Below are positions 1-7,424 of a stretch of 64,000 nucleotides of DNA, in pieces. The stretch's first letter is position 1, and each line of letters begins with the position of its first letter. The stretch is from positions 434,001 to 498,000 of the forward strand of contig NZ_JAABOO010000001.1 in NCBI RefSeq assembly GCF_010671605.1, read 5' to 3'. The notes under the pieces are model-generated. The model saw nothing but the letters and a program-made list of their open reading frames with translations, did no database searches and was not told where the DNA came from. A program made the position numbers and the translations under genes. This stretch comes from Leptobacterium flavescens (lineage in GTDB: Bacteria; Bacteroidota; Bacteroidia; Flavobacteriales; Flavobacteriaceae).

Positions 1-108
1 GACAGGGTTACCATTAAAAATGTGATGAGTGGTGAAAACAAAGTTTTGAAATACAAACAGGCAGAACCGCTTATCAACAAGGGGGAATGGGTACTTGTTG
101 AAGACTAA
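1..108 (+). CDS. C-terminal end of a protein, probably SecA (partial)
   Basis: Frame 1 is open from the window edge to TAA at 106-108 and gives 35 residues: it starts DRVTIKNVMSGENK and ends GEWVLVED. From memory, this resembles the C-terminal tail of flavobacterial SecA, the preprotein translocase ATPase, which in this group lacks the zinc-binding CPCGSG tail. That assignment is recall, not something the fragment proves. A strong terminator follows directly, which fits a real gene end. Confidence 0.5.
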   Translation, partial: DRVTIKNVMSGENKVLKYKQAEPLINKGEWVLVED

Positions 109-126
109 AAAATAAGCTAATAATAA

Positions 127-165
127 AAAGTCCCCTTAAGGATTTCGTATTCTTAAGGGGACTTT
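127..165 (+). terminator. Rho-independent terminator after the partial left-edge gene
   Basis: Perfect inverted repeat: AAAGTCCCCTTAAG (127-140) pairs with CTTAAGGGGACTTT (152-165) across an 11-nt loop. It begins 19 nt after the stop codon at 106-108. Confidence 0.85.
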
Positions 166-497
166 ATCGATTAAAATTGCCCTTTTAAACAAAAATTACC
201 TTTTTCATCGAAAATTTTTTAATTAAATCATAAATCCTTATATATTTGTCCGAGAAATTTTCACCCACTTCTTTTTACCGACCTATTGACAGCGATATTC
301 TCAACACACACAATATCGCAAACCGTCACCTCCTTATGTTTTAAGAATTGATTCAATTTTTTTGATTAATAGACCCGTAAGAGGTGATCCAACCGAAAGG
401 AAGATTGCCTCTTCTTTTTTTTGGTATATTCTTAAAAGCTTTTGCTCTGCTTCCCGAAACTCAGTATATTTAACAACTATACCATTAATTGTTATTT
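166..497. other. Intergenic stretch without a convincing gene
   Basis: AT-rich spacer between the terminator and the hydroxylase gene. The short open frame starting near 362 overlaps the hydroxylase and has no recognisable features. A TATATTTG word at 241-248 resembles the Bacteroidota -7 element, but no TTG is found at the expected upstream distance and it lies about 250 nt from the next start codon. I see no hairpin or repeat here. Confidence 0.4.
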
Positions 498-1763
498 ATG
501 GAAACATATGCCAAGGCTTTATTGATCGCAATTCCTTTTTTTATCGGGCTGGTTTTACTGGAGATCCTATACGGATATTTCATTAAAAATCAGATGCATA
601 AGCCTATGGATACCATTTCCAGTCTGAGTTCGGGCCTTACCAATATTATCAAGGATTCTCTCGGCCTGGCTGTTATCATTATCTCCTACCCTTTCCTGCT
701 TAAACATCTGGCGCTTTTTAATATCGAATCGACTTTAACGGTTTATATAATTGGTTTTATTGCCATAGACTTTGCAGGTTACTGGAATCATCGCCTGAGC
801 CATAAAGTGAATTTCTTCTGGAACCAGCATGTAATACATCACAGCAGTGAAGAGTTTAACCTGGCTTGCGCCCTCAGACAATCTGTTTCCAATATTCTGG
901 GGTACTTCCCTCTGCTTCTGATCCCTGCTGCCATTATGGGAGTTCCGGAGAATGTCATCAATATCATAGCTCCTATCCATCTTTTTGCACAGTTCTGGTA
1001 TCATACCAAACACATCGGTAAAATGGGATGGCTGGAATATATTATTGTTACCCCGTCTCAACACAGGGTACATCATGCCATTAATCCGGAATATATTGAC
1101 AAAAACCTGGGGCAGATATTCTGTATCTGGGACAGGATGTTCGGGACTTTTCAGGAAGAACTTAAAGAAGTACCTCCCGTATACGGTATTTTAAAACCTG
1201 CTAAAACCTGGAATCCCATTCTGATCAACTTTCAGCATATCTGGCGATTGATGCAGGATGCCTGGAGAACCAGTAGCTGGAAGGCCAAATTCCTTATCTG
1301 GTTTATGCCCACAGGATGGCGACCTGAAGACGTAAAAGAAAAGTATCCTGTCCAGGTGATCAATGACGTTTATAATTTTGACAAATACGAAACAGAAGCC
1401 ACAAAAGCTTTTATCTGGTATTCAATATTCCAGCTTCTCAGTTGTACAGGGCTGATGCTCTTTATGTTTTACAGTTTCGGAAACCTGAGTTTTAACGAAT
1501 TGCTTATTTATGGAGCGATGGTGTTTATCGGTATTTATGGATATTCTACCCTGATGGACCGTAAAAACTATGCCGTATGGTTAGAACTGATCCGAAGTTT
1601 TGCCGCTTTGGGCTTTATCTATTACACAGGAGATTGGTTTGGATTGAAATCGGTGTCCTATATTGGCTTTATCCTGGTAATTATCTACTTTTTCATTACC
1701 GTACTGGGAGCCATTTATTTTTCTTATTTCGAGAAAAAACAGCTTTCACAAATTGCCGTCTGA
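498..1763 (+). CDS. Sterol desaturase / fatty acid hydroxylase family membrane protein
   Basis: A 421-residue integral membrane di-iron oxygenase of the fatty-acid hydroxylase superfamily, expected to hydroxylate or desaturate a lipid in the inner membrane. The histidine clusters that bind the two irons are visible: HRLSH (residues 98-102), HVIHH (111-115) and QHRVHH (188-193). Hydrophobic segments lie near residues 5-27, 55-75, 80-95 and 135-160, with more in the C-terminal quarter (about 310-410). The open frame begins with TTG at 489, but ATG at 498 is the more natural start. The long C-terminal membrane part resembles the alkylglycerol monooxygenase-like subgroup. The substrate cannot be told from sequence, and no partner gene adjoins it. 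Confidence 0.88.
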   Translation: METYAKALLIAIPFFIGLVLLEILYGYFIKNQMHKPMDTISSLSSGLTNIIKDSLGLAVIIISYPFLLKHLALFNIESTLTVYIIGFIAIDFAGYWNHRLSHKVNFFWNQHVIHHSSEEFNLACALRQSVSNILGYFPLLLIPAAIMGVPENVINIIAPIHLFAQFWYHTKHIGKMGWLEYIIVTPSQHRVHHAINPEYIDKNLGQIFCIWDRMFGTFQEELKEVPPVYGILKPAKTWNPILINFQHIWRLMQDAWRTSSWKAKFLIWFMPTGWRPEDVKEKYPVQVINDVYNFDKYETEATKAFIWYSIFQLLSCTGLMLFMFYSFGNLSFNELLIYGAMVFIGIYGYSTLMDRKNYAVWLELIRSFAALGFIYYTGDWFGLKSVSYIGFILVIIYFFITVLGAIYFSYFEKKQLSQIAV

Positions 1764-1795
1764 ATGTTTTTTAAATGACATTTATCGGAGGGGAT

Positions 1796-1835
1796 GCTGA
1801 TTTTTTATTTACTATCTTTAGAATCAAAAATCAGC
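1796..1835 (+). promoter_or_regulatory. Inverted repeat around a -7-like box before the first M14 gene
   Basis: Perfect 10-bp arms GCTGATTTTT (1796-1805) and AAAAATCAGC (1826-1835) enclose a 20-bp spacer. The spacer contains TATCTTTA (1813-1820), a near match to the -7 consensus TAnnTTTG. The right arm ends 4 nt before the ATG at 1840. It may be an operator, or the stem may form in the leader of a longer transcript. Confidence 0.4.
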
Positions 1836-1839
1836 CATC

Positions 1840-4371
1840 ATGTTCAAGAATTACACTGTCATTTTTCTGGCATTTTTCACCATTTCACTATCCGCTCAGG
1901 ATTATTTCTTAAAAAAATACCAACCTTTTAATTCTGCCATTCCTTCTCCGGAAGCCTTTTTAGGATATCCGATCGGTTCTCAGCATACCCGGCATGATCA
2001 GATCGTTGCGTATTTAAAAGAACTGGCACGTATTTCAGATATGGCCAGCATTTATGAATACGGAAAGACCCATGAAGGGCGTAAGCTTGTTATCCTTACC
2101 ATCAGTTCTTCTCAGAATCTACAAAATCTGGAACAGATAAAACAACAACATCTCGCTTTTGTAGATACCAATTCGGGTGCTTCCAATTACGATCAGGTAC
2201 CTATTTTCATCAACCTGGGATACAATGTTCACGGAAACGAACCTTCAAGTTCAGAAGCAGCTATGCTAAGTGCTTATACTCTCCTGGCATCTAATCATCC
2301 GGAAATAAGAAAGTATCGCTCCGACGCGGTGATCTTTATAGATCCCACGATCAATCCGGACGGAAGGGACCGGCATACGCAATGGGCTAACAGTTATAAA
2401 GGGAATCCCCTTGTCAGCGATCCTCAGGATGCTGAACACAGCGAATACTGGCCCCAGGGAAGGACCAATCATTATTGGTTCGACCTTAACCGCGACTGGT
2501 TATTGGGAATAAACCCCGAAAGCCGTGGAAAACTGAACTGGTATCATGAATGGTACCCCAATGTGGTGACCGATTTTCACGAAATGGGAACCAATAGCAC
2601 CTATTTCTTCGAACCGATGAAACCCATAGGCTCCAAAGACCCCATTATGCCCAAAGAAAACTATACGGATCTGAATGATATTTTCGGGGCTTATTTTTCA
2701 AAAGCTTTAGACAGTATAGGATCTCTGTATTTTACCAAGGAAGCATTTGACGGTACCTATCCCGGCTACGGATCTTCCTATCCCGATCTACAGGGAGGCC
2801 TGGCACTGCTTTTTGAGCAAGCCAGTTCGAGAGGACATGTACAGAAAACACCATACGGAAAAATAACTTTCCCCTTTACTATCCGGAATCAGTATACTTC
2901 CAGTATGACCACGGTTAAAGCTGCAGTGGAGAATAAAGCTCTTTTAAGAAAATACCAGCAGGATTTCTTTAAAAGCGCCCTGAGCAATGCCTCAAAAAAG
3001 AGGATAAGAGCTTATACTTTTGAAGATAAATTCGATAAAAACAGGCTTAAAGCTTTTATCGATAAGCTCTTGTTGCATCGCATTAAAGTATACAAGACCA
3101 ATGATGAAAATAAGTATGTAGTTCCTACCAATCAGCCGCAGTACAGAATGGTCCAAACCGTTTTTGAGACCTATAAGGAATATAGAGACAGTGTTTTTTA
3201 TGATGCCTCGGCCTGGTCGGTTGCTAATTTTTACAATGTTAAGTACAGAGCCGTAAGCAGTAATGTACCCACCACCGGAGAAGTTACTTCTACGGAAGAT
3301 CTGGTTAAGGTAAGTCCGGTATCAAGGTCGTCTTATGCCTATATTATCGATTATGACGATTACAATGCTTCTGCGGTATTGTATTACCTTCAGCATAAAG
3401 GCGTAAATGTAGCTGCGGCTTATAAGCCTTTTTCCATACAGACATCAACCATATCGAAAAAATTTAATTACGGAACCCTGGTTGTTCCTGTGAGCAAACA
3501 AAAACTCAGTCCGGAAAAAGTATATCAGGCACTTACCGAGGCTCAAAAGAGATACAAGGTTCCCATGTATTCGGTAGCTTCCGGTTTCAGCTTAAGCGGA
3601 ATAGATCTGGGAAGCCGTTATGTGCAGTTCGTACAAAAGCCCAAAGCGGCTATGGTTATCGGAAACGGGGTCAGATCCTATGAAGCAGGAGAAGTATGGC
3701 ATTTACTGGATACCCGGGTACATATGCCGATCACCAAGATCCCAATGCGCAATTTCTCCCGTTCCGATCTGGACAGGTATAATACCCTGGTACTGGTTTC
3801 CGGAAACTACAATCAGTTAGATTCCAATCAGCAAAAGCGAATTAAAGATTGGATAGCCAAGGGCAATACCCTTATCACTATCGGGTCTGCCTCCAGGTGG
3901 GCCATCAACACGAAAATTGTGAACGAAAAACTAACAAAGGCCAAAAAGAAAGATTCCTTAAAGGCAGTAAGTAGAAAACCTTATGTGGATGCTCCCGAAA
4001 ATCTCGGAAAGGAGAGCGTAGGAGGAGCTATCTTTAAGGTAGACCTCGATGTTACGCATCCGTTAGGTTTTGGCTATCACGATACTTCCATCCCTGTGTA
4101 TAAGAACAATACGATCTGGCTTGCTCCAAGTAAAAATGAGTATGCTACGGTTGCCAAATATTCTGCTGATCCGCATATAGATGGATTTATTACCGACAGG
4201 AACCTCAACGAATTTATGAAGCCCTCCGCCTCTCTTATCGTAAGTCCGGTAGGTCGTGGTCGTGCTGTTTTGTTTGCAGATAATCCGAATTTCCGGGGCT
4301 CCTGGTACGGAACCAACCGTTTATTCCTGAATGCTTTGTTTTTTGGAAATGAGATAAGAGTTCCAAGATAA
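1840..4371 (+). CDS. Secreted M14-family zinc carboxypeptidase (paralog 1 of 3)
   Basis: An 843-residue exported metallopeptidase. A signal peptide covers about residues 1-19 (cleavage after SLSAQ). The M14 catalytic domain occupies about 40-350: zinc ligands HGNE (H131, E134) and the histidine of DFHEMG (H247), with the catalytic glutamate in LLFEQ (E326). About 480 further residues follow, including a Rossmann-like segment (AMVIGNG near 605) and a conserved C-terminus with the RGR and DNPNFR words that recur in the two paralogs at 39773 and 50780. M14 enzymes remove C-terminal residues or act on peptidoglycan peptides; the substrate here is unknown. It is a single-gene unit ending at a terminator. 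Confidence 0.88.
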   Translation: MFKNYTVIFLAFFTISLSAQDYFLKKYQPFNSAIPSPEAFLGYPIGSQHTRHDQIVAYLKELARISDMASIYEYGKTHEGRKLVILTISSSQNLQNLEQIKQQHLAFVDTNSGASNYDQVPIFINLGYNVHGNEPSSSEAAMLSAYTLLASNHPEIRKYRSDAVIFIDPTINPDGRDRHTQWANSYKGNPLVSDPQDAEHSEYWPQGRTNHYWFDLNRDWLLGINPESRGKLNWYHEWYPNVVTDFHEMGTNSTYFFEPMKPIGSKDPIMPKENYTDLNDIFGAYFSKALDSIGSLYFTKEAFDGTYPGYGSSYPDLQGGLALLFEQASSRGHVQKTPYGKITFPFTIRNQYTSSMTTVKAAVENKALLRKYQQDFFKSALSNASKKRIRAYTFEDKFDKNRLKAFIDKLLLHRIKVYKTNDENKYVVPTNQPQYRMVQTVFETYKEYRDSVFYDASAWSVANFYNVKYRAVSSNVPTTGEVTSTEDLVKVSPVSRSSYAYIIDYDDYNASAVLYYLQHKGVNVAAAYKPFSIQTSTISKKFNYGTLVVPVSKQKLSPEKVYQALTEAQKRYKVPMYSVASGFSLSGIDLGSRYVQFVQKPKAAMVIGNGVRSYEAGEVWHLLDTRVHMPITKIPMRNFSRSDLDRYNTLVLVSGNYNQLDSNQQKRIKDWIAKGNTLITIGSASRWAINTKIVNEKLTKAKKKDSLKAVSRKPYVDAPENLGKESVGGAIFKVDLDVTHPLGFGYHDTSIPVYKNNTIWLAPSKNEYATVAKYSADPHIDGFITDRNLNEFMKPSASLIVSPVGRGRAVLFADNPNFRGSWYGTNRLFLNALFFGNEIRVPR

Positions 4372-4389
4372 AAACCCGATCAAAATAAA

Positions 4390-4416
4390 AACCCTGACAT
4401 ATGAGTTGTCAGGGTT
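4390..4416 (+). terminator. Terminator of the first M14 gene
   Basis: AACCCTGACA (4390-4399) pairs perfectly with TGTCAGGGTT (4407-4416) over a 7-nt loop and is followed by a T-rich tract. The A-rich flank on the other side lets it serve the convergent minus-strand operon as well. Confidence 0.88.
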
Positions 4417-4438
4417 CTTTTTTTATTTTAATTATTCA

Positions 4439-4843
4439 TTAAAGTTCAAAACTTCTGGCCAGCCTGTTCTTAAGTGCTACCATTTGTACCAGCAATAAAA
4501 CAACTCCCAGGAGAATACCTATAGATACGCTTTTAGAGACGGTAATACCGCTCGAAAGATCTATAGAAGGCATTTGCATTTGAGGTACTTTTTCTGTGGG
4601 GATCCATTGCGATAACCAGGCGCCTCCATCCATAAAGAATGAAAGTGATATCAGGCCAAGTACGGCAGCAGCTATCCCGACCCACCATTTGCGGGAAATA
4701 ACAGGTTCGTATATTTTTTGGTCCTCTTTCTCCTGAATTTCCGTCATGATCTGATGAAGAAAAGCAGTGGAAGGTCGGTTCAAACCTATTTCCTTAAAGC
4801 TGTCTTTAAGATCCCGGTCTATGTTTTTTTTCTTCTCCTCCAT
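4439..4843 (-). CDS. Two-TM protein downstream of ECF sigma, putative anti-sigma factor
   Basis: 134 residues: a charged cytoplasmic N-terminal half (about 1-50), a membrane segment at about 53-70, a short periplasmic loop and a second membrane segment at about 105-125. I recognise no named domain. It starts 7 nt after the stop of the ECF sigma gene, so the two are co-transcribed. Position and topology suggest that it holds the sigma factor at the membrane, but that is inference: no zinc-binding anti-sigma (ZAS) motif is visible. Confidence 0.7.
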   Translation of the reverse strand: MEEKKKNIDRDLKDSFKEIGLNRPSTAFLHQIMTEIQEKEDQKIYEPVISRKWWVGIAAAVLGLISLSFFMDGGAWLSQWIPTEKVPQMQMPSIDLSSGITVSKSVSIGILLGVVLLLVQMVALKNRLARSFEL

Positions 4844-4850
4844 AATTCAA

Positions 4851-5414
4851 TTATTTAAAAAGAGTTGCAGAATCTTTTAATAAAGATAAGAGTTTATTGC
4901 GACTCCGGTATAATTTTATTTTTATGTTATTGGCCTTAATGCCTGTAATTTCACTTATTTCCTTTAAAGATAATTCCTCATAATAATACAAGGTCATAAG
5001 CAACTGATCATCTTCAGAGAGCTTTTTAAGGGCTTTTTCAATATACTCTTTCCGTTCCTTCTGTTCGAGGGCGTAAAAAGCATCGGTCTCTGCATCTATC
5101 TGGCTCTCATTCACCTCATCTATATGATCTGAGCGTACATATCTCTTTTTTTCCTTTAGCTTATCCAGGCAATGATTATAACTTATCCTGTACAGCCAGG
5201 TCGAGAATTTGGACTGCCCTTTAAACTTTTTAAGCGACTGGAAACACTTTATAAAAGCTTCCTGCGCTACATCTTCGGCCTCTTCCCTCTCCTTCATTAA
5301 TTTCAGGGCAATGGTAAACACCATATTCTGGTATTTTTCTACCAGAAATGAAAAGGCGTTCACCTCGCCTTCCAGAACACGGTTTATATAATAATGGTCA
5401 GGTTGATCAGTCAT
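4851..5414 (-). CDS. ECF-type RNA polymerase sigma factor
   Basis: 187 residues with the usual two-domain ECF layout. Sigma region 2 (about 20-90) includes EAEDVAQEAFIKCF and the aromatic FSTWLYRISYN stretch; region 4 (about 125-180) carries a helix-turn-helix around LSLKEISEITGIKANNIK. The upstream DNA on this strand has TGTAACC, 17 nt, GTCATA, and the ATG lies only 8 nt beyond, so transcription would begin at or very near the start codon. The same element drives the divergent gene at 5555, which suggests that the factor controls both its own operon and that neighbour. Confidence 0.92.
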   Translation of the reverse strand: MTDQPDHYYINRVLEGEVNAFSFLVEKYQNMVFTIALKLMKEREEAEDVAQEAFIKCFQSLKKFKGQSKFSTWLYRISYNHCLDKLKEKKRYVRSDHIDEVNESQIDAETDAFYALEQKERKEYIEKALKKLSEDDQLLMTLYYYEELSLKEISEITGIKANNIKIKLYRSRNKLLSLLKDSATLFK

Positions 5415-5422
5415 TCAAACAA

Positions 5423-5452
5423 TATGACTATTAAAAGACGGTTTTGGTTACA
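5423..5452 (-). promoter_or_regulatory. Candidate ECF promoter of the sigma operon (leftward)
   Basis: On the minus strand, TGTAACC (5452-5446), a 17-nt spacer and GTCATA (5428-5423) precede the sigma ATG at 5414. The AAC core in the -35 region is typical of ECF sigma promoters. The rightward element at 5486-5515 matches it in both boxes and in spacing. Confidence 0.65.
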
Positions 5453-5485
5453 TCTATAAGTTAAAAAAAATAAATTCAATTTTTT

Positions 5486-5515
5486 TGTAACCGATCCAGG
5501 TTTTTGAAAGTCATA
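5486..5515 (+). promoter_or_regulatory. Candidate ECF promoter of the divergent membrane gene (rightward)
   Basis: TGTAACC (5486-5492), a 17-nt spacer and GTCATA (5510-5515). Both boxes and the spacer length equal those of the leftward promoter at 5423-5452. Its position rules out the upstream TTG (5504) and ATG (5519) as starts of the next gene and leaves ATG at 5555 with a leader of about 35 nt. Confidence 0.65.
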
Positions 5516-5554
5516 CGGATGAAACAAAATTTAACTTTTAAAAATCTAAACATT

Positions 5555-5905
5555 ATGGAAGCAGAAATATTGATATTTATTACGATGTTTATCGTTATTT
5601 TCGGGATTGCCTACCTAAGATACTCTACCCGTAACAAAGAACGACTGGCATTAATAGAAAAGGGAGCGGATGCTTCTATATTTTTCAGTAATAAAAAGCT
5701 GAGTCCTTCCCTAACCTGGAAAATAATCATCCTCAATCTTGCTGTACTATTTATGGGAATCGGAATAGGAGTTTTTATTGGGTCTATATTACATCACAAT
5801 CTGGGTGTTGAGGAAGGAGTAGCTTTTGCAGGAACCATTTTCCTTATGGCAGGTATAGGTCTATTCACAGGCTTTACCCTAACCAAAAAACTGGCCAGGG
5901 AATAG
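5555..5905 (+). CDS. Small three-TM membrane protein (DUF6249-like)
   Basis: 116 residues from ATG 5555. The in-frame upstream starts at 5504 (TTG) and 5519 (ATG) fall inside or directly against the promoter boxes. A first membrane segment (about 3-20) is followed by a basic stretch with RNKERLALIEKGAD, then two more membrane segments (about 52-75 and 83-105). The combination of a TM, LALIEKG and two TMs resembles the DUF6249 family seen beside ECF sigma genes in Bacteroidota. The function is unknown; the shared promoter places it in the regulon of the adjacent sigma factor. Confidence 0.72.
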   Translation: MEAEILIFITMFIVIFGIAYLRYSTRNKERLALIEKGADASIFFSNKKLSPSLTWKIIILNLAVLFMGIGIGVFIGSILHHNLGVEEGVAFAGTIFLMAGIGLFTGFTLTKKLARE

Positions 5906-5980
5906 AACAGGAACAACCACCTTATTCATATACGGTAGCTTTTATATTATCCGGGCTGCCGTTGTCATACCGCCAAGCAG

Positions 5981-6008
5981 AACCCTGACACACAAAGTAG
6001 TCGGGGTT
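5981..6008 (+). terminator. Probable terminator after the small membrane gene
   Basis: AACCCTGAC (5981-5989) pairs with GTCGGGGTT (6000-6008), one T-G wobble, followed by TTTTATG. It lies 75 nt past the stop at 5905. Confidence 0.65.
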
Positions 6009-6095
6009 TTTTATGTTAAATCTTAACACACTTTAAACACGATTTAAGTAAGGAATCCGTTATAATTCGACTGACCAATCACAAAAAATATTGTC

Positions 6096-6773
6096 ATGAA
6101 GTACGTAAAATTCGGTGCATTGCTAGCTATTACAGCACTGTTTATCGTAAGCTGTGAAGCCAAAACCTCCGATAAAGTCGCTAAAATAACCAAGGTAAAG
6201 ACATTTGAGAAGGAAGCTATTCAGGATCTGTCCAAATATGAGACTGCATATTTTGCCAGTGGATGTTTCTGGTGCGTTGAAGCTGTTTTTGAAAGCGTAA
6301 AAGGAGTTAAGGAAGTTATATCTGGTTATTCCGGAGGAACAGAAAAGAACCCGACCTATGAAAAGGTAGGACGCGGACTTACCAGTCACGCTGAAGCAGT
6401 TGAAGTATACTACGATCCTAAAGTAGTTAGTTTTAATACCCTTGTACGTGTATTTTTCGGCTCTCATGACCCGACAACCCTGAACAGACAGGGGCCGGAT
6501 CGCGGACCCCAATACAGGTCGATAGCTTTTTATAAGAACGAAAAAGAAAGAGAGTCTATCATTCACTATGTGGAAAAGCTGGAGCAGGAAAGAATTTTCA
6601 GCAGGCCCATAGTTACTGAAATTGTGCCTTTTAAAGTTTTTTATAAAGCGGAAGAATATCATCAGGATTTTGAAAGAAAGCATCCGAACAATCCCTATAT
6701 AAGAAATGTATCCGTTCCAAGACTGAGATCTTTTCAAAGAAAATATCCCGAATTACTAAAAGATTCGCATTAA
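6096..6773 (+). CDS. msrA: Lipoprotein peptide-methionine (S)-S-oxide reductase
   Basis: 225 residues. A lipoprotein signal peptide ends at Cys20 (FIVSC), so the enzyme is exported and lipid-anchored instead of cytosolic. The MsrA domain (about 50-205) carries the catalytic motif GCFWC (56-60; nucleophile Cys57), GYSGG and the HAEAVEV segment. It reduces methionine S-sulfoxide in oxidised envelope proteins. No fused MsrB domain is present. The next gene, an AhpD-like protein, follows after 30 nt, and the pair may be a small oxidative-stress unit. The supply of reducing power outside the cytoplasm is not evident from the neighbours. Confidence 0.93.
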   Translation: MKYVKFGALLAITALFIVSCEAKTSDKVAKITKVKTFEKEAIQDLSKYETAYFASGCFWCVEAVFESVKGVKEVISGYSGGTEKNPTYEKVGRGLTSHAEAVEVYYDPKVVSFNTLVRVFFGSHDPTTLNRQGPDRGPQYRSIAFYKNEKERESIIHYVEKLEQERIFSRPIVTEIVPFKVFYKAEEYHQDFERKHPNNPYIRNVSVPRLRSFQRKYPELLKDSH

Positions 6774-6803
6774 TTTAGCAGCTCATTAAATACATCTTAT
6801 TTT

Positions 6804-7409
6804 ATGAGTTGGATAAAAACCATCGGTTATTCCGAGGCTAAAGGGAAATTAAAAACTATTTACGACCGCATAAAGGGGCCGGATAACTATATAGACAATA
6901 TCTTAAGTGTTCATAGTTTAAGGCCACATACACTTACGGGCCATATGAACCTTTATAAAAACGTACTGCATCACAGCGGTAACAGTTTTCCTAATTGGTT
7001 CCTGGAAGCTTTGGGCACTTATGTAAGTTATATCAATAAATGTACTTATTGTTATCTGCATCATTTTGAAGGGATGAAACGTTTCCTGAATGACGATGCC
7101 ACTTCAGATAAGATCCGTGCAGCTGTGGAAGCCGATGAACTCGCTATGGTATTCGATCCTAAACAACTTGCTGCTTTTCATTATGCCAAAGAGCTGACTT
7201 TTAATGCTGCCGGCCTGAATGAGGACACAATAAATGAGTTGAAAGAATTCGGATATGACGATGGTGAGATCCTGGAGATCAACCAGGTAGTGAGTTATTT
7301 TAACTATGCGAACAGAACTGTTCTGGGATTAGGTGTAAGTACAGCCGGAGATATCCTGGGGCTTTCTCCTAAAAACAAGGATGACGAAAACAGCTGGGGA
7401 CATCAGTAA
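6804..7409 (+). CDS. Peroxidase-related enzyme, AhpD/carboxymuconolactone decarboxylase fold
   Basis: 201 residues. The AhpD-like core is recognisable by E68 in NWFLEAL and by CTYC with a nearby histidine (C80, C83, H87), the proton-relay and redox-cysteine arrangement of alkylhydroperoxidase AhpD. It belongs to the peroxidase-related group, longer than plain carboxymuconolactone decarboxylases. It has no signal peptide and so should be cytosolic. It lies 30 nt downstream of msrA on the same strand, which fits a role in peroxide defence. The precise peroxide and electron donor are unknown. Confidence 0.82.
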   Translation: MSWIKTIGYSEAKGKLKTIYDRIKGPDNYIDNILSVHSLRPHTLTGHMNLYKNVLHHSGNSFPNWFLEALGTYVSYINKCTYCYLHHFEGMKRFLNDDATSDKIRAAVEADELAMVFDPKQLAAFHYAKELTFNAAGLNEDTINELKEFGYDDGEILEINQVVSYFNYANRTVLGLGVSTAGDILGLSPKNKDDENSWGHQ

Positions 7410-7424
7410 AATTGAAGTGTAGTT

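Noticed and set aside
362-586. Short plus-strand reading frame overlapping the start of the hydroxylase gene
   Set aside because: It overlaps a clear di-iron hydroxylase in another frame, has no recognisable domain, and its second half only mirrors that gene.
6123-6737. 204-codon minus-strand frame opposite msrA
   Set aside because: Its composition is what the complement of msrA would give; msrA has all catalytic motifs and a lipobox, and the antisense frame has none.
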